This document shows, piece by piece, positions 26,754 through 34,823 of a stretch of DNA of 64,000 nt (positions within the stretch are counted from its first letter, which is position 1; each line of letters opens with the position of its first letter). The notes beneath the pieces are model-generated. The model searched no databases, was not told where the DNA came from, and was given only the letters and a program-made list of their open reading frames with translations. Origin of the DNA: Coprothermobacter sp. (lineage in GTDB: Bacteria; Caldisericota; Caldisericia; Cryosericales; Cryosericaceae); contig PNOG01000020.1 in NCBI GenBank assembly GCA_013824685.1, forward strand, positions 1 to 64,000, in the 5' to 3' direction. Made by a program: the position numbers and the translations under genes.

Positions 26754-26762
26754 ATTATACCA
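26754..26762 (-). promoter_or_regulatory. extended -10 promoter of the Asp23-fakA-punA-pdp operon
   Basis: Minus strand TGGTATAAT: a perfect -10 box with TG extension, 30 bp upstream of the Asp23 ATG. No convincing -35 box is present, which suits an extended -10 promoter. It is divergent from the rpmB promoter. Confidence 0.65.
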
Positions 26763-26768
26763 CCAAAC

Positions 26769-26796
26769 TTGAATTCGTTGGCCTTTGACATAGAAT
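26769..26796 (+). promoter_or_regulatory. promoter of rpmB
   Basis: TTGAAT (26769-26774), 16-bp spacer and TAGAAT (26791-26796). Transcription would start near 26803, leaving a short leader with GGAGG at 26813-26817 before the ATG at 26827. Confidence 0.65.
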
Positions 26797-26826
26797 TGAT
26801 CTACTTTTTCATGGAGGTTCATCGAA

Positions 26827-27012
26827 ATGAGCAGAGTATGTACTATTTGTGGCAAGGGTCCCATGGTAGGCAACACGGTCAGCCATTCCGTTCAGCGCGC
26901 TTCTCGTCGTTTCCTGCCAAATCTTCACACAGTACAGGTAGAGATGAACGGCAGGGTTCAGAGGATTCGCGTGTGTGGCAAGTGTCTCAAGAAAATGAAG
27001 GCCACAGCCTGA
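26827..27012 (+). CDS. rpmB: 50S ribosomal protein L28, zinc-binding form
   Basis: A 61-residue L28: it starts [16 protein letters not shown] and ends [16 protein letters not shown]. The two CxxC pairs (near residues 5-8 and 50-53) mark the zinc-binding (C+) paralogue. GGAGG stands ten bases before the start. It is separated from mtnA by only 16 bp, so the two may share a transcript. Confidence 0.97.
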   Translation: MSRVCTICGKGPMVGNTVSHSVQRASRRFLPNLHTVQVEMNGRVQRIRVCGKCLKKMKATA

Positions 27013-27028
27013 TTCGACGGTTCAGCGC

Positions 27029-28057
27029 ATGAGTGAAGAACTCCGGAGCCTGTTGTGGACAGGCTCTAGTTTGCGTGTACTCGACCAGCTCAGACTCCCT
27101 TTCGAAACTGAGTGGATCGAGTGCACGTCCTACAGGGACATCTATGCTGTCATCAAGAATATGAATACTCGCGGGGCTCCGGCAATCGGGGTCGCCGCCG
27201 CATATGGCATGGCTCTGGCTGCCCGGGAGGCGCTGACAGCTCCGCAGCCGGTGCAGTTTGTGCTCGACGCCGGTGCCTATCTCAAGAGTGCCCGACCCAC
27301 CGCCGTGAACCTGGCCTGGGCTGTCGATCGGTCTCTCTCCGAGGGAGCGCCGAGTCTCGGCAAGGACCCACGGGCGGCGGCCGACGAGCTTGCTGCATTC
27401 GCGGGCAGACTTGCCCAGGATGACGAAGTCCAGAATCTCGCCTTGTCGAAGCATGGTGCCGAACTGTTCAAAGACGGAGACACTATCCTGACCATCTGTA
27501 ATACCGGTGCTCTTGCGACCTATCGATACGGAACAGCGTTTGGTGCCATCAACGAAGCGTTCAGGCAAGGAAGGAAGATCCAGGTCATTGCCCTCGAGAC
27601 GCGGCCGTATCTTCAGGGAGCACGATTGACAGCCCTGGAACTTGTGAACGCAGGTATCCCGTTCCATCTCATCACTGACGGAATGGCCGGCTTCATGATG
27701 TCGCATGGGATGGTCACTAAGGTCATCGTGGGCGCCGATCGCATCGCCTCGAACGGTGACTTCGCCAACAAGATTGGGACCTACCAGCTGGCCGTCCTGT
27801 CCAAATACCACGGGCTGCCGTTCTACACGGCGGCACCATTGAGCTCCTTCGATTTCTCCATTGCTTCGGGCGCCGAAATCCCCGTCGAACAGCGCGACGA
27901 GCAGGAGGTCCTGTCGTTCGGGGGCCACCGTGTTGCTGCAGAAGGAGCACATGCCTTCAACCCGTCGTTTGATGTGACACCCAACGAGCTGCTTTCGGGC
28001 ATCGTCACTGAGCGTGGCGTTTTCAGACACCCCTTCGGCAACTGGGAGCGGCCCTGA
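27029..28057 (+). CDS. mtnA: S-methyl-5-thioribose-1-phosphate isomerase
   Basis: Isomerises methylthioribose 1-phosphate to the ribulose form in methionine salvage. The 342-residue protein contains TRGAPAIGVAAAYGM near 50, ILTICNTGALAT with the catalytic Cys near 155, and GADRIASNGDFANKIGTYQLA with the catalytic Asp near 235, typical of MtnA rather than eIF2B-like proteins. No other methionine-salvage gene is in the window; with the phosphorylases here it could instead act on other 5-modified ribose 1-phosphates. A strong terminator follows. Confidence 0.92.
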   Translation: MSEELRSLLWTGSSLRVLDQLRLPFETEWIECTSYRDIYAVIKNMNTRGAPAIGVAAAYGMALAAREALTAPQPVQFVLDAGAYLKSARPTAVNLAWAVDRSLSEGAPSLGKDPRAAADELAAFAGRLAQDDEVQNLALSKHGAELFKDGDTILTICNTGALATYRYGTAFGAINEAFRQGRKIQVIALETRPYLQGARLTALELVNAGIPFHLITDGMAGFMMSHGMVTKVIVGADRIASNGDFANKIGTYQLAVLSKYHGLPFYTAAPLSSFDFSIASGAEIPVEQRDEQEVLSFGGHRVAAEGAHAFNPSFDVTPNELLSGIVTERGVFRHPFGNWERP

Positions 28058-28079
28058 ACAAGACAGCCCTGGCACAATC

Positions 28080-28125
28080 AGGCCACGGACCCCGACAGGA
28101 GAAGGTGCCGGGACCGTGGCCTTTT
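28080..28125 (+). terminator. intrinsic terminator after mtnA
   Basis: AGGCCACGG (28080-28088) pairs with CCGTGGCCT (28114-28122), with a further CCC/GGG pairing inside, followed by TTT. It ends the rpmB-mtnA unit before the convergent nth gene. Confidence 0.85.
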
Positions 28126-28164
28126 GCATGCTGTCGGACGTGGCTGCTCCTGGCACGACCAACG

Positions 28165-28827
28165 TCAGCGTGGAGCCTTCGCCCCTGGCACCCCGTTCTT
28201 CGGACAAAGCCCGGTAATGGCGCAGGCGTCGCAATCTGGTCTGCGAGCATTGCAGGCAGATCGCCCGTGGGCGATGAGTGCGTCACAGAGTGAGTTCCAG
28301 TGGCTCTCCGCAACGACAGCCATGATGTCCTGTTCCACGTTCTCCGGAACAAGGCTCTCGCTGAGTCCGATGCGATAGGCTAGACGCTTCACATGGGTGT
28401 CGACAACAACAGCCTCCTTGCCGAATGCATGTGCAAGGACGACGTTGGCGGTCTTGCGTCCGACGCCAGGGAGTCCCGTGAGAACATCCATCTCAGGGGT
28501 CACCATGCCCCCCCATTTCTCACAGAGCTCGAGAGATTCGGCAATGATCGCCTTCGCCTTGTTGTGGAAGAAGCCGGTCGACTTGACGATCTCTTCAACA
28601 GCCTTAACTTCAGCGTGACCCAGGGCACATGGGCTGGGATAGGCAGCAAACAGGCGTGGGGTAACCTTGTTGACCATGACGTCTGTGCACTGGGCGCTGA
28701 GTATCGTTGCCGTAAGCAGCTGCCATGGGTCCGTGAACTCCAGAGCGGTTCCTCTGCCGGGATAGGTCTTCTCGAGTGTAGTCACCACCTGTCGAACGTG
28801 CTTCTGCGCTGTGAATGCCATTTCCAT
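28165..28827 (-). CDS. nth: endonuclease III (DNA glycosylase/AP lyase)
   Basis: Removes oxidised pyrimidines from DNA. The 220-residue protein has the helix-hairpin-helix LTGLPGVGRKTANVV with the catalytic Lys, VDTHVKRLA with the catalytic Asp, and a C-terminal [4Fe-4S] motif C-x6-C-x2-C-x5-C (CNARRPDCDACAITGLC). AAGGAGAC precedes the ATG at 28827. A TATACT -10 box lies on the minus strand at 28865-28860. It is a single-gene unit facing mtnA. Confidence 0.96.
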   Translation of the reverse strand: MEMAFTAQKHVRQVVTTLEKTYPGRGTALEFTDPWQLLTATILSAQCTDVMVNKVTPRLFAAYPSPCALGHAEVKAVEEIVKSTGFFHNKAKAIIAESLELCEKWGGMVTPEMDVLTGLPGVGRKTANVVLAHAFGKEAVVVDTHVKRLAYRIGLSESLVPENVEQDIMAVVAESHWNSLCDALIAHGRSACNARRPDCDACAITGLCPKNGVPGAKAPR

Positions 28828-28971
28828 GTCTCCTTACTTGACGTTTGCATACGAGCAACAGTATACTCATATGTCACGGCAGCAAGATGGCTGCTCTGAC
28901 CCGCTCGAACAAGGACCCAAGGGGTGAAGGCCTCCAGGGTTGTGATATGCGGGCAGCCCCGAGTCGTGGGC

Positions 28972-28999
28972 TTGCGGCCGAGCGTGTTCTGTGTATACT
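28972..28999 (+). promoter_or_regulatory. promoter of tRNA-Val(GAC)-thrS
   Basis: TTGCGG (28972-28977), 16-bp spacer and TATACT (28994-28999), 20 bp before the tRNA 5' end. No second promoter is visible between the tRNA and thrS. Confidence 0.7.
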
Positions 29000-29018
29000 A
29001 CAGCAAGTCCGGTTTTGT

Positions 29019-29093
29019 GGGCGATTAGTTCAGAGGTAGAACGCTTCGTTGACACCGAAGAGGTCAGAGGTCCGATTCCTCTATCGCCCACCA
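29019..29093 (+). tRNA. tRNA-Val (anticodon GAC)
   Basis: Acceptor GGGCGAT/ATCGCCC, anticodon stem CTTCG/CGAAG with loop TTGACAC, T-arm GGTCCGATTCC, discriminator A and encoded CCA. It lies 22 bp before thrS and seems to share its transcript. Confidence 0.95.
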
Positions 29094-29115
29094 TCTGCGT
29101 TTCCAGGGAGCGGAC

Positions 29116-31041
29116 ATGGATATCAGAATTGTTCTTGACGACGCATCGTCTCAATACTCCTTCAATGATGGCGAGTCCATTCTCATGGCTGTTCAGAAGC
29201 TCTTTCCCCAGCAGAAACGATCGATCGTTGCTGCCAGGATTGGCGGCTTGCTCGTGGACCTGACGACGATTCCATCCACGGCCGACGACATCGAGCTTGT
29301 GAGCACTGCCGGCAGCGACGGGCTGGAAATCCTTCGCCACAGTACGTCACACATCATGGCCGAGGCGATCAAGGAGCTCTACCCGGACGCTAAGCTTGCC
29401 ATCGGACCGTCGATCGACACCGGTTTCTACTATGACATCGACATGTCGAAGACGCTGTCTCCTGATGATCTCGCTGCAATCGAACAGAAGATGCACGAGA
29501 TCACCGAGCGTAGCGAGCATTTCACCCGTCAAGACAAGCCCATAGCTGAAGCCATCGAGTTCTTCAAGGAACGCGGCGACCAGTACAAGGTGGAGATCCT
29601 GTCGGAGATACCCGCGACGACCGTCTCGCTCTACACGCAGGGATCCTTCACGGACCTTTGCCGTGGACCGCATATCCCTTCCACCAGCTACCTCAAGCAC
29701 TTCAAGCTTCTGTCGATCGCAGGTGCATATTGGCGGGGGGACGAGAAGAACAAGATGCTTCAGCGCATCTATGGCACGGCCTTCCCGTCGAAGGAAGAGC
29801 TAGTCGGCTTTGTCACGGCCCGGGAAGAAGCTGCCAAGCGCGACCATCGCAAGCTGGGGCAGCAGCTGGACCTCTTCAGCATTCAGGAACAGGCCGGCGC
29901 TGGACTGGTTTTCTGGCATCCCAAGGGAGCCGTTGTTCGCAAGGAGATCGAGGATTTCTGGCGTGCTGAGCACATCAAGCGTGGATATGAATTCGTCTAC
30001 ACGCCCCACATTGCAAATCTCGAGCTCTGGAAAACCTCTGGCCACTGGGGTTTCTACCAGCAGAACATGTACTCGCCGATCCAGGTCGATGAGGACCAGT
30101 ACATGCTCAAGCCGATGAACTGCCCCTTCCATATTCTCATCTACAAGTCGCAAGTTCGCAGCTATCGTGATCTTCCGCTCCGGTGGGCTGAACTGGGCAC
30201 CGTGTATCGCTATGAGAAGTCGGGCGTCCTTCATGGTCTTCTGCGGGTGCGTGGGTTCACCCAGGACGATGCTCACCTCTTCGTCCGTCCTGACCAGCTC
30301 AATGATGAGGTCAAGGGAGTGCTCGATTTCACCCGTCACATGATCGAGACGTTCGGGTTCACGAAGTACAACATCTATCTGAGCACCCGGCCGGAACATT
30401 CTGTTGGAACGGACGAAGGGTGGCAGATGGCGACTGAGGCTCTGCGGGTGGCTCTTGAGGAAATGCATCTCGGCTACAAGGTCGACCCAGGCGAAGGTGT
30501 CTTCTATGGGCCAAAGATCGACGTGAAGCTTGTGGATGCCATCGGTCGCGAGTGGCAGGGGCCGACGGTCCAGGTCGACTTCAATCTTCCTGAACGCTTC
30601 GACGTCACCTACATCGGCGAAGACGGCAAGGAACACCGCCCGATCATGCTGCACCGTGTTGTGCTGGGTTCCATGGAACGGTTCTTCGGGACTCTCATTG
30701 AGCAGTATGCTGGCGCCTTCCCTCTCTGGCTTGCCCCCGTGCAGGTCGAGGTGGTTCCCATCACGGACGTGCAGGAGGAGTATGCCAAGGCAATCACCGC
30801 CAGGCTGGTCGAGCGTGGTATCCGTGCCAAGGTGGATATCCGCCGGGAAAAGATGCAGGCGAAGATCCGCGATGCCGAGATGCAGAAGGTCCCATACATT
30901 GCCGTCATAGGCGCCAAAGAAGCAGCAGTGGACTCGGTGGCCGTGCGCATGCGCCACGAAGGCGACCTTGGTGTGGTGGCCGTCGACCAGTTCATCGAGC
31001 GTGTGCTCGAGGAGATCACGGGCAAGGTCATCTTCCCCTAG
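29116..31041 (+). CDS. thrS: threonyl-tRNA synthetase
   Basis: Charges tRNA-Thr. The 641-residue protein has the full layout: N-terminal TGS domain (1-60), editing domain with HSTSHIMAEA near 78 and the GPHIPSTSYL region, class II core (MLKPMNCPFHILIYKSQ; LRVRGFTQDDAHLF; motif 3 LHRVVLGSMERFFGTLIE) and a C-terminal anticodon-binding domain. Zinc ligands Cys and two His of the core are present. AGGGAG precedes the ATG. It is followed by infC-rpmI-rplT, a conserved order. Confidence 0.97.
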   Translation: MDIRIVLDDASSQYSFNDGESILMAVQKLFPQQKRSIVAARIGGLLVDLTTIPSTADDIELVSTAGSDGLEILRHSTSHIMAEAIKELYPDAKLAIGPSIDTGFYYDIDMSKTLSPDDLAAIEQKMHEITERSEHFTRQDKPIAEAIEFFKERGDQYKVEILSEIPATTVSLYTQGSFTDLCRGPHIPSTSYLKHFKLLSIAGAYWRGDEKNKMLQRIYGTAFPSKEELVGFVTAREEAAKRDHRKLGQQLDLFSIQEQAGAGLVFWHPKGAVVRKEIEDFWRAEHIKRGYEFVYTPHIANLELWKTSGHWGFYQQNMYSPIQVDEDQYMLKPMNCPFHILIYKSQVRSYRDLPLRWAELGTVYRYEKSGVLHGLLRVRGFTQDDAHLFVRPDQLNDEVKGVLDFTRHMIETFGFTKYNIYLSTRPEHSVGTDEGWQMATEALRVALEEMHLGYKVDPGEGVFYGPKIDVKLVDAIGREWQGPTVQVDFNLPERFDVTYIGEDGKEHRPIMLHRVVLGSMERFFGTLIEQYAGAFPLWLAPVQVEVVPITDVQEEYAKAITARLVERGIRAKVDIRREKMQAKIRDAEMQKVPYIAVIGAKEAAVDSVAVRMRHEGDLGVVAVDQFIERVLEEITGKVIFP

Positions 31042-31069
31042 TTGCTTTGCACGGGAACGTTGCTATACT
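31042..31069 (+). promoter_or_regulatory. promoter of the infC-rpmI-rplT operon
   Basis: TTGCTT (31042-31047), 16-bp spacer, TATACT (31064-31069), immediately after the thrS stop. It would start a leader of about 150 nt that ends in an attenuator. Confidence 0.65.
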
Positions 31070-31074
31070 CATGG

Positions 31075-31216
31075 AGGCTCAGAAGAGTCGAGCCACTGTA
31101 AAACGAAGCCTGTAAGGCTTCTACCTCCCGCCTTAGGCAAAGAGGTTCTTGAGTTCGCCAGTGTGTTACTTCAACTATATGGCGGCCGTTTTACAGCGGC
31201 CGCCATTTTTCTTTTT
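31075..31216 (+). promoter_or_regulatory. infC leader, candidate L20-type attenuator
   Basis: The leader holds a small hairpin GAAGCC/GGCTTC (31105-31121) and ends in a strong terminator just before the infC ribosome binding site. CTGTAAAACG (31096-31105) is a perfect complement of CGTTTTACAG (31187-31196), which covers the terminator loop and stem edges, so a long-range pairing can form. L20 (encoded by the third gene) controls this operon through such leaders in Bacillus and E. coli; that this leader binds L20 is inferred from position and structure. Confidence 0.6.
31179..31216 (+). terminator. leader terminator upstream of infC
   Basis: ATGGCGGCCG (31179-31188) pairs with CGGCCGCCAT (31197-31206), a perfect 10-bp GC-rich stem, followed by TTTTCTTTTT. 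It lies between the promoter and the infC start, so it must be read through or prevented for expression. Confidence 0.85.
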
Positions 31217-31227
31217 GGAGGTGTGGA

Positions 31228-31779
31228 ATCAATAGGGATTCAGATCTGATTTACAACGAGAGAGTGCGCTGGAAGGAAGTCCGCGTCATTGACGAGAACA
31301 ACGGCCAGCTGGGCTTGTTGACGTCCGAAGCGGCTCTTGAGCTTGCGTACTCGAAGGGGCTCGACCTGATCGTCGTGGCGCCGAACGCCACTCCACCCGT
31401 TTGCAAGATCATGGACCTGGGAAAATACCAGTATGAGCAGATGAAGCGGCAGAAGGAAGCCAGGAAGAAACAGGTCACAGTCGAGATGAAAGAGATGAAA
31501 TACCGACTGCGCATCGACGTTGGCGATCTGACCGTGAAGAATCAGCACCTCAAGGAGTTCCTGTCCGACGGAAACCGTGTTCGCGTGACGATCATGTTCC
31601 GCGGTCGTGAGATGGCTTTCCCGGATCAGGGGCGTGCGCTGCTCAAGAGGGTCGCCACTGATCTTGCCGAGTACGGCACGGTCACTCAGGAACCAAAGAT
31701 GCAGGGCCGCAATATGTCAATGATGATGGAACCATCCAAAGAAGCGCTCGCCAAGATGAAAGGATCCGGAAAGGAGTAG
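31228..31779 (+). CDS. infC: translation initiation factor IF-3, non-standard start codon
   Basis: IF3 checks start-codon pairing on the 30S subunit. The protein reads YNERVRWKEVRVIDENNGQLG, then KIMDLGKYQYEQ and the C-terminal domain with VTIMFRGREMAF. A GTG at 31264 is the only standard start but lies within the conserved N-terminus. GGAGG (31217-31221) is followed by six bases and ATC (31228), giving 183 residues; CTG 31246 (after AGGGA) and ATT 31249 are alternatives. infC uses AUU, AUC or CUG in many bacteria as autoregulation by IF3. rpmI follows after 3 bp. Confidence 0.9.
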   Translation: MNRDSDLIYNERVRWKEVRVIDENNGQLGLLTSEAALELAYSKGLDLIVVAPNATPPVCKIMDLGKYQYEQMKRQKEARKKQVTVEMKEMKYRLRIDVGDLTVKNQHLKEFLSDGNRVRVTIMFRGREMAFPDQGRALLKRVATDLAEYGTVTQEPKMQGRNMSMMMEPSKEALAKMKGSGKE

Positions 31780-31782
31780 GAC

Positions 31783-32004
31783 ATGGCTATCAAGAACAAA
31801 GTGACCAAGATCAGGACATGCAGGGGAGCCGCCAAGAGGTTCAGGATAACCGGTACCGGCAAGATACAGGCGTATGGCGCCAACCATGGCCACAAGCTTG
31901 GCAAGAAGTCCATGGGGAAGAAGAAACTGATGCTGAAGAAGCATGTTCTTCAGGGCGCAGATGCTCGCAACATGAAGAGACTTGTGCCGTATCTCAAGGG
32001 TTAA
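31783..32004 (+). CDS. rpmI: 50S ribosomal protein L35
   Basis: A 73-residue basic protein of the L35 family with the motif AAKRFRITGTGKI and the His-Lys-rich segment NHGHKLGKKS, ending NMKRLVPYLKG. It stands 3 bp after infC and 12 bp before rplT in the universal infC-rpmI-rplT order. Confidence 0.96.
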   Translation: MAIKNKVTKIRTCRGAAKRFRITGTGKIQAYGANHGHKLGKKSMGKKKLMLKKHVLQGADARNMKRLVPYLKG

Positions 32005-32016
32005 TGGAGGCTCATA

Positions 32017-32376
32017 ATGTCGAGAGTTAAAGGTGGAAGCTCGATCCGCAGAAGGCACAAGAAGATACTGAAGCTCAGCAAGGGCTATGTCGGCGCACGC
32101 TCTATCCGGTACAGGGCGGCACGAGAAGCTGTTCAGCAGGCTGAGCGTCATGCGTACTTCAACCGCAAGGAAAAGAAGCGCGAGTACAGAGCACTGTGGA
32201 TTGTGCGTATCAATGCCCTGTGCCGTTCCAATGGCATCACCTACTCCCAGTTTGTGGGAAGCCTGAAGAAGGCCGGCGTGAAGCTTGACCGCAAGGTCCT
32301 GGCTGACATGGCCGTCCACGACAAGGAAACGTTTGTCACCCTCGTCGCTGAGGCGAAGAAGCAGCTGACTGCCTAG
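32017..32376 (+). CDS. rplT: 50S ribosomal protein L20
   Basis: A 119-residue L20 starting MSRVKGGSSIRRRHKKILKL, with the RNA-binding stretch RALWIVRINALCR and C-terminal globular domain. L20 is an early 23S assembly protein and, in several bacteria, the repressor of its own operon; the leader upstream of infC is the likely target here. GGAGG precedes the start. dprA follows after 7 bp. Confidence 0.97.
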   Translation: MSRVKGGSSIRRRHKKILKLSKGYVGARSIRYRAAREAVQQAERHAYFNRKEKKREYRALWIVRINALCRSNGITYSQFVGSLKKAGVKLDRKVLADMAVHDKETFVTLVAEAKKQLTA

Positions 32377-32383
32377 TCCTTTC

Positions 32384-33499
32384 ATGATCTCACCATTTGG
32401 TCGAGCGGCTCTAGCTCTCGATCTCCTGCCTCTTGGCGTCTACAAGTGGGACCTCGCGGCCCTGCTCGAGTCGCCGGGAGAATTGGAGACCGCGTCACAA
32501 GAGAGGCTCGACCAACTGCTTTCTGCGTCGACTTCGACTCGTGGGAAGCATCTGTCGCTGTCTGAACGCGACAGTGCTCTGGAAAAAGCCGATAAAGAGG
32601 TTACTGAGCTGACCACGCTCGGAGCTTCTCTCGTGACGATGTTCGACGGGCCGGAGACCTATCCGGGTCGCCTTCTCGAATGCTACCGCCCCCCACTCTT
32701 CCTCCAGATTCTGGGTGATGCAACCGTTCTCCTCAGGGACTGCATTGCCATCGTGGGAAGCCGAAAACCGACGCCTGAAGGTATCAGAGCCGCCTCCGAC
32801 CTCGCGGGACAGCTGGCGAGCGCGGGTCTCGTGGTCGTCAGCGGCCTCGCTTATGGCATTGACAAGGCAGCCCACGTCGGATGTCTGGACGCAGGCGGTC
32901 AGACGATTGCAGTCCTCGGATCCAGCGTCGACGAGATCTATCCCTCCATTCACGGTCCAATTGCGCGGACCATTGCAGGGAGCGGCGGGGGAGCCGTCAT
33001 TTCTGAGTTCCATCTTCATACGCAGCCGACGGTCTATACATTTCCACAGCGCAATCGCGTCATTTCCGGTCTTTCGCTGGGTGTCCTCGTGGTGGAAGCT
33101 GCGAAGGAGAGCGGGTCTCTTCTTACGGCCAACTTCGCCCTCGAACAGAATCGTGAGGTCTTTGCGATTCCAGGGTCCATCTACGCTCCTCAGCATGTCG
33201 GAACGAACGCGTTGATCAAGTCTGGTGCCAAACTGGTACAGTCTGTACACGACGTTCTCGATGAATTCCCGGGGTTCAAGGCCGTTGCCACCGCCGAGGA
33301 AAGCCCGTCCGAGGCACTGTCGCTGCAGGAACAGTCGATCATCGGCTGCATACAGACAGGGTGTACCTCCGTTGATCTGCTCTGTGAACGCCTTGCCTGC
33401 GCTGCACCCCAGGTCCTCAGCGTCCTGACCACTCTTGAACTCCGAGGCCTCCTGGTGCGACGGGGACCGGACAGTTTCGCTATCGTCCAGCCGCGGTAG
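32384..33499 (+). CDS. dprA: DNA processing protein DprA (Smf)
   Basis: Loads RecA on incoming single-stranded DNA during transformation. The 371-residue protein has the Rossmann-like core with AIVGSRKPTPEGIRAA near 122, VVSGLAYGIDKAAH near 150, and FPQRNRVISGLSLGV near 220, then a C-terminal winged-helix (DML1-like) region. With comF elsewhere in the window it hints at natural competence, but both genes are widespread in non-competent bacteria. It abuts trmFO by one base, as in Firmicutes dprA-topA-trmFO strings. Confidence 0.93.
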   Translation: MISPFGRAALALDLLPLGVYKWDLAALLESPGELETASQERLDQLLSASTSTRGKHLSLSERDSALEKADKEVTELTTLGASLVTMFDGPETYPGRLLECYRPPLFLQILGDATVLLRDCIAIVGSRKPTPEGIRAASDLAGQLASAGLVVVSGLAYGIDKAAHVGCLDAGGQTIAVLGSSVDEIYPSIHGPIARTIAGSGGGAVISEFHLHTQPTVYTFPQRNRVISGLSLGVLVVEAAKESGSLLTANFALEQNREVFAIPGSIYAPQHVGTNALIKSGAKLVQSVHDVLDEFPGFKAVATAEESPSEALSLQEQSIIGCIQTGCTSVDLLCERLACAAPQVLSVLTTLELRGLLVRRGPDSFAIVQPR

Positions 33500-33500
33500 C

Positions 33501-34823
33501 ATGGACATAGACATCCGCGTTGTCGGCGGTGGCTTGGCAGGCAGTGAGGCTGCACTGTCCCTGGCTCGACTCGGTCTATCGGTCGAGCTATGGGAAATGC
33601 GGCCATTGCACCAGACCGACATCCACGAAACCGACCGATTCGGAGAACTTGTCTGCAGCAATTCTCTTGGCTCTGACGCCTTGCGCGACGCGAGAGGCCT
33701 TCTCAAAGCCGAACTTCGGCTTCTCGGTTCCGCCATCGTGCGGTGCGCTGATGCGAGCCGTCTTCCAGCAGGCAAGGCCTTCGCCGTTGACAAGAACCAG
33801 TTCAGCACCCTGGTGACTCAGAGCATCCAGAGCAATCTACTCATTTCCATTCGCAGGGAGGAATATAGACGGCTCGACTCCTCGGTTCCAACCATCCTCG
33901 CAACGGGCCCTCTTACCAGTCCGGATTTTCTCAGCGAGCTCCGGGAGCGCCTTGGACGCGAGAATCTGTTCTTCTACGATGCCATCGCTCCGTCCATCTG
34001 GGCTCATTCCGTCGACCACAACTCTTCGTTCTTGAGTTCCCGAGGAGGAGATGCCGCCGACTATCTGAACTGTCCCCTCACGAGGGAGGAGTACTACGCA
34101 TTTGTTCACGCGCTCCAATCTGCCAGACGGCACCTCTCCGAGACTCCTGATGAACAGAAGTACTTTGAGGGATGTCTGCCCGTCGAGGAAATTGCGCGGA
34201 GGGGCGACGACGCTCTCAGATTCGGTCCGATGCGCCCCATCGGCCTCCGGGAGAGACCCGAAAACTGTTTCGCGGTCGTTCAGCTTCGCAAGGAGAACCG
34301 CGAAGGAACCGTCCTCGGCCTTGTGGGATTCCAGACTTCTCTGGCCATCGCCGAGCAGCAGAAGGTGCTTGGCATGATACCGGCTCTCCGCAACGCTGAA
34401 TTCGTGCGGTACGGCCTTATTCACAGGAACGCGTTTCTGCGTGGCCCTTCAGTGCTGTCTCAGGACCTCGAACTGAGAGCATTTCCACGCGTATGGGCAG
34501 CGGGACAGCTATGCGGCGTCGATGGATACATGGAGTCGACCGCACTGGGACTCGTTGCAGCACTGAACGCTGCCGCAACCCTTCGCGGCTTCCCGCGGCC
34601 CGTCTTTTCTGTCCAGACAATGACGGGCCTTCTGGTCGACTACGTTACGCAGGAAAGGGATGACTTCCAGCCCACGAACGCCAACTATGGGCTGCTCCCG
34701 CTCGAGCCCGGCCCCAAACAGAAGGCCGTGGACCGTAAAGCATTCGCTGTCGTGGCTCTGGAACACATCCGGCACGTTGCCGACGAGGTCGACGCATGGA
34801 CCACAGACAAGACACTCCTCTAG
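33501..34823 (+). CDS. trmFO: methylenetetrahydrofolate-tRNA-(uracil54-C5)-methyltransferase
   Basis: FAD- and folate-dependent enzyme forming T54 in tRNA. The ATG at 33501 gives 440 residues with VVGGGLAGSEAAL at residues 7-19 (FAD binding) and FGELVCSNSLGSDAL, a TrmFO signature, near 49. C-terminal motifs ERPENCFAVVQLRKEN and AAGQLCGVDGYMESTALG are also typical. The longer frame from 33435 lies inside dprA. The last 28 bp overlap the radical SAM gene. Confidence 0.94.
   Translation: MDIDIRVVGGGLAGSEAALSLARLGLSVELWEMRPLHQTDIHETDRFGELVCSNSLGSDALRDARGLLKAELRLLGSAIVRCADASRLPAGKAFAVDKNQFSTLVTQSIQSNLLISIRREEYRRLDSSVPTILATGPLTSPDFLSELRERLGRENLFFYDAIAPSIWAHSVDHNSSFLSSRGGDAADYLNCPLTREEYYAFVHALQSARRHLSETPDEQKYFEGCLPVEEIARRGDDALRFGPMRPIGLRERPENCFAVVQLRKENREGTVLGLVGFQTSLAIAEQQKVLGMIPALRNAEFVRYGLIHRNAFLRGPSVLSQDLELRAFPRVWAAGQLCGVDGYMESTALGLVAALNAAATLRGFPRPVFSVQTMTGLLVDYVTQERDDFQPTNANYGLLPLEPGPKQKAVDRKAFAVVALEHIRHVADEVDAWTTDKTLL

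Noticed and set aside
31071-31115. A 14-codon ATG frame in the infC leader, as a possible leader peptide
   Set aside because: No ribosome binding site and no run of regulatory codons; the leader is better explained by RNA pairing.
32495-33808. A 437-codon minus-strand frame across dprA and trmFO
   Set aside because: Shadow of two confident genes; low-complexity Arg/Ser composition.
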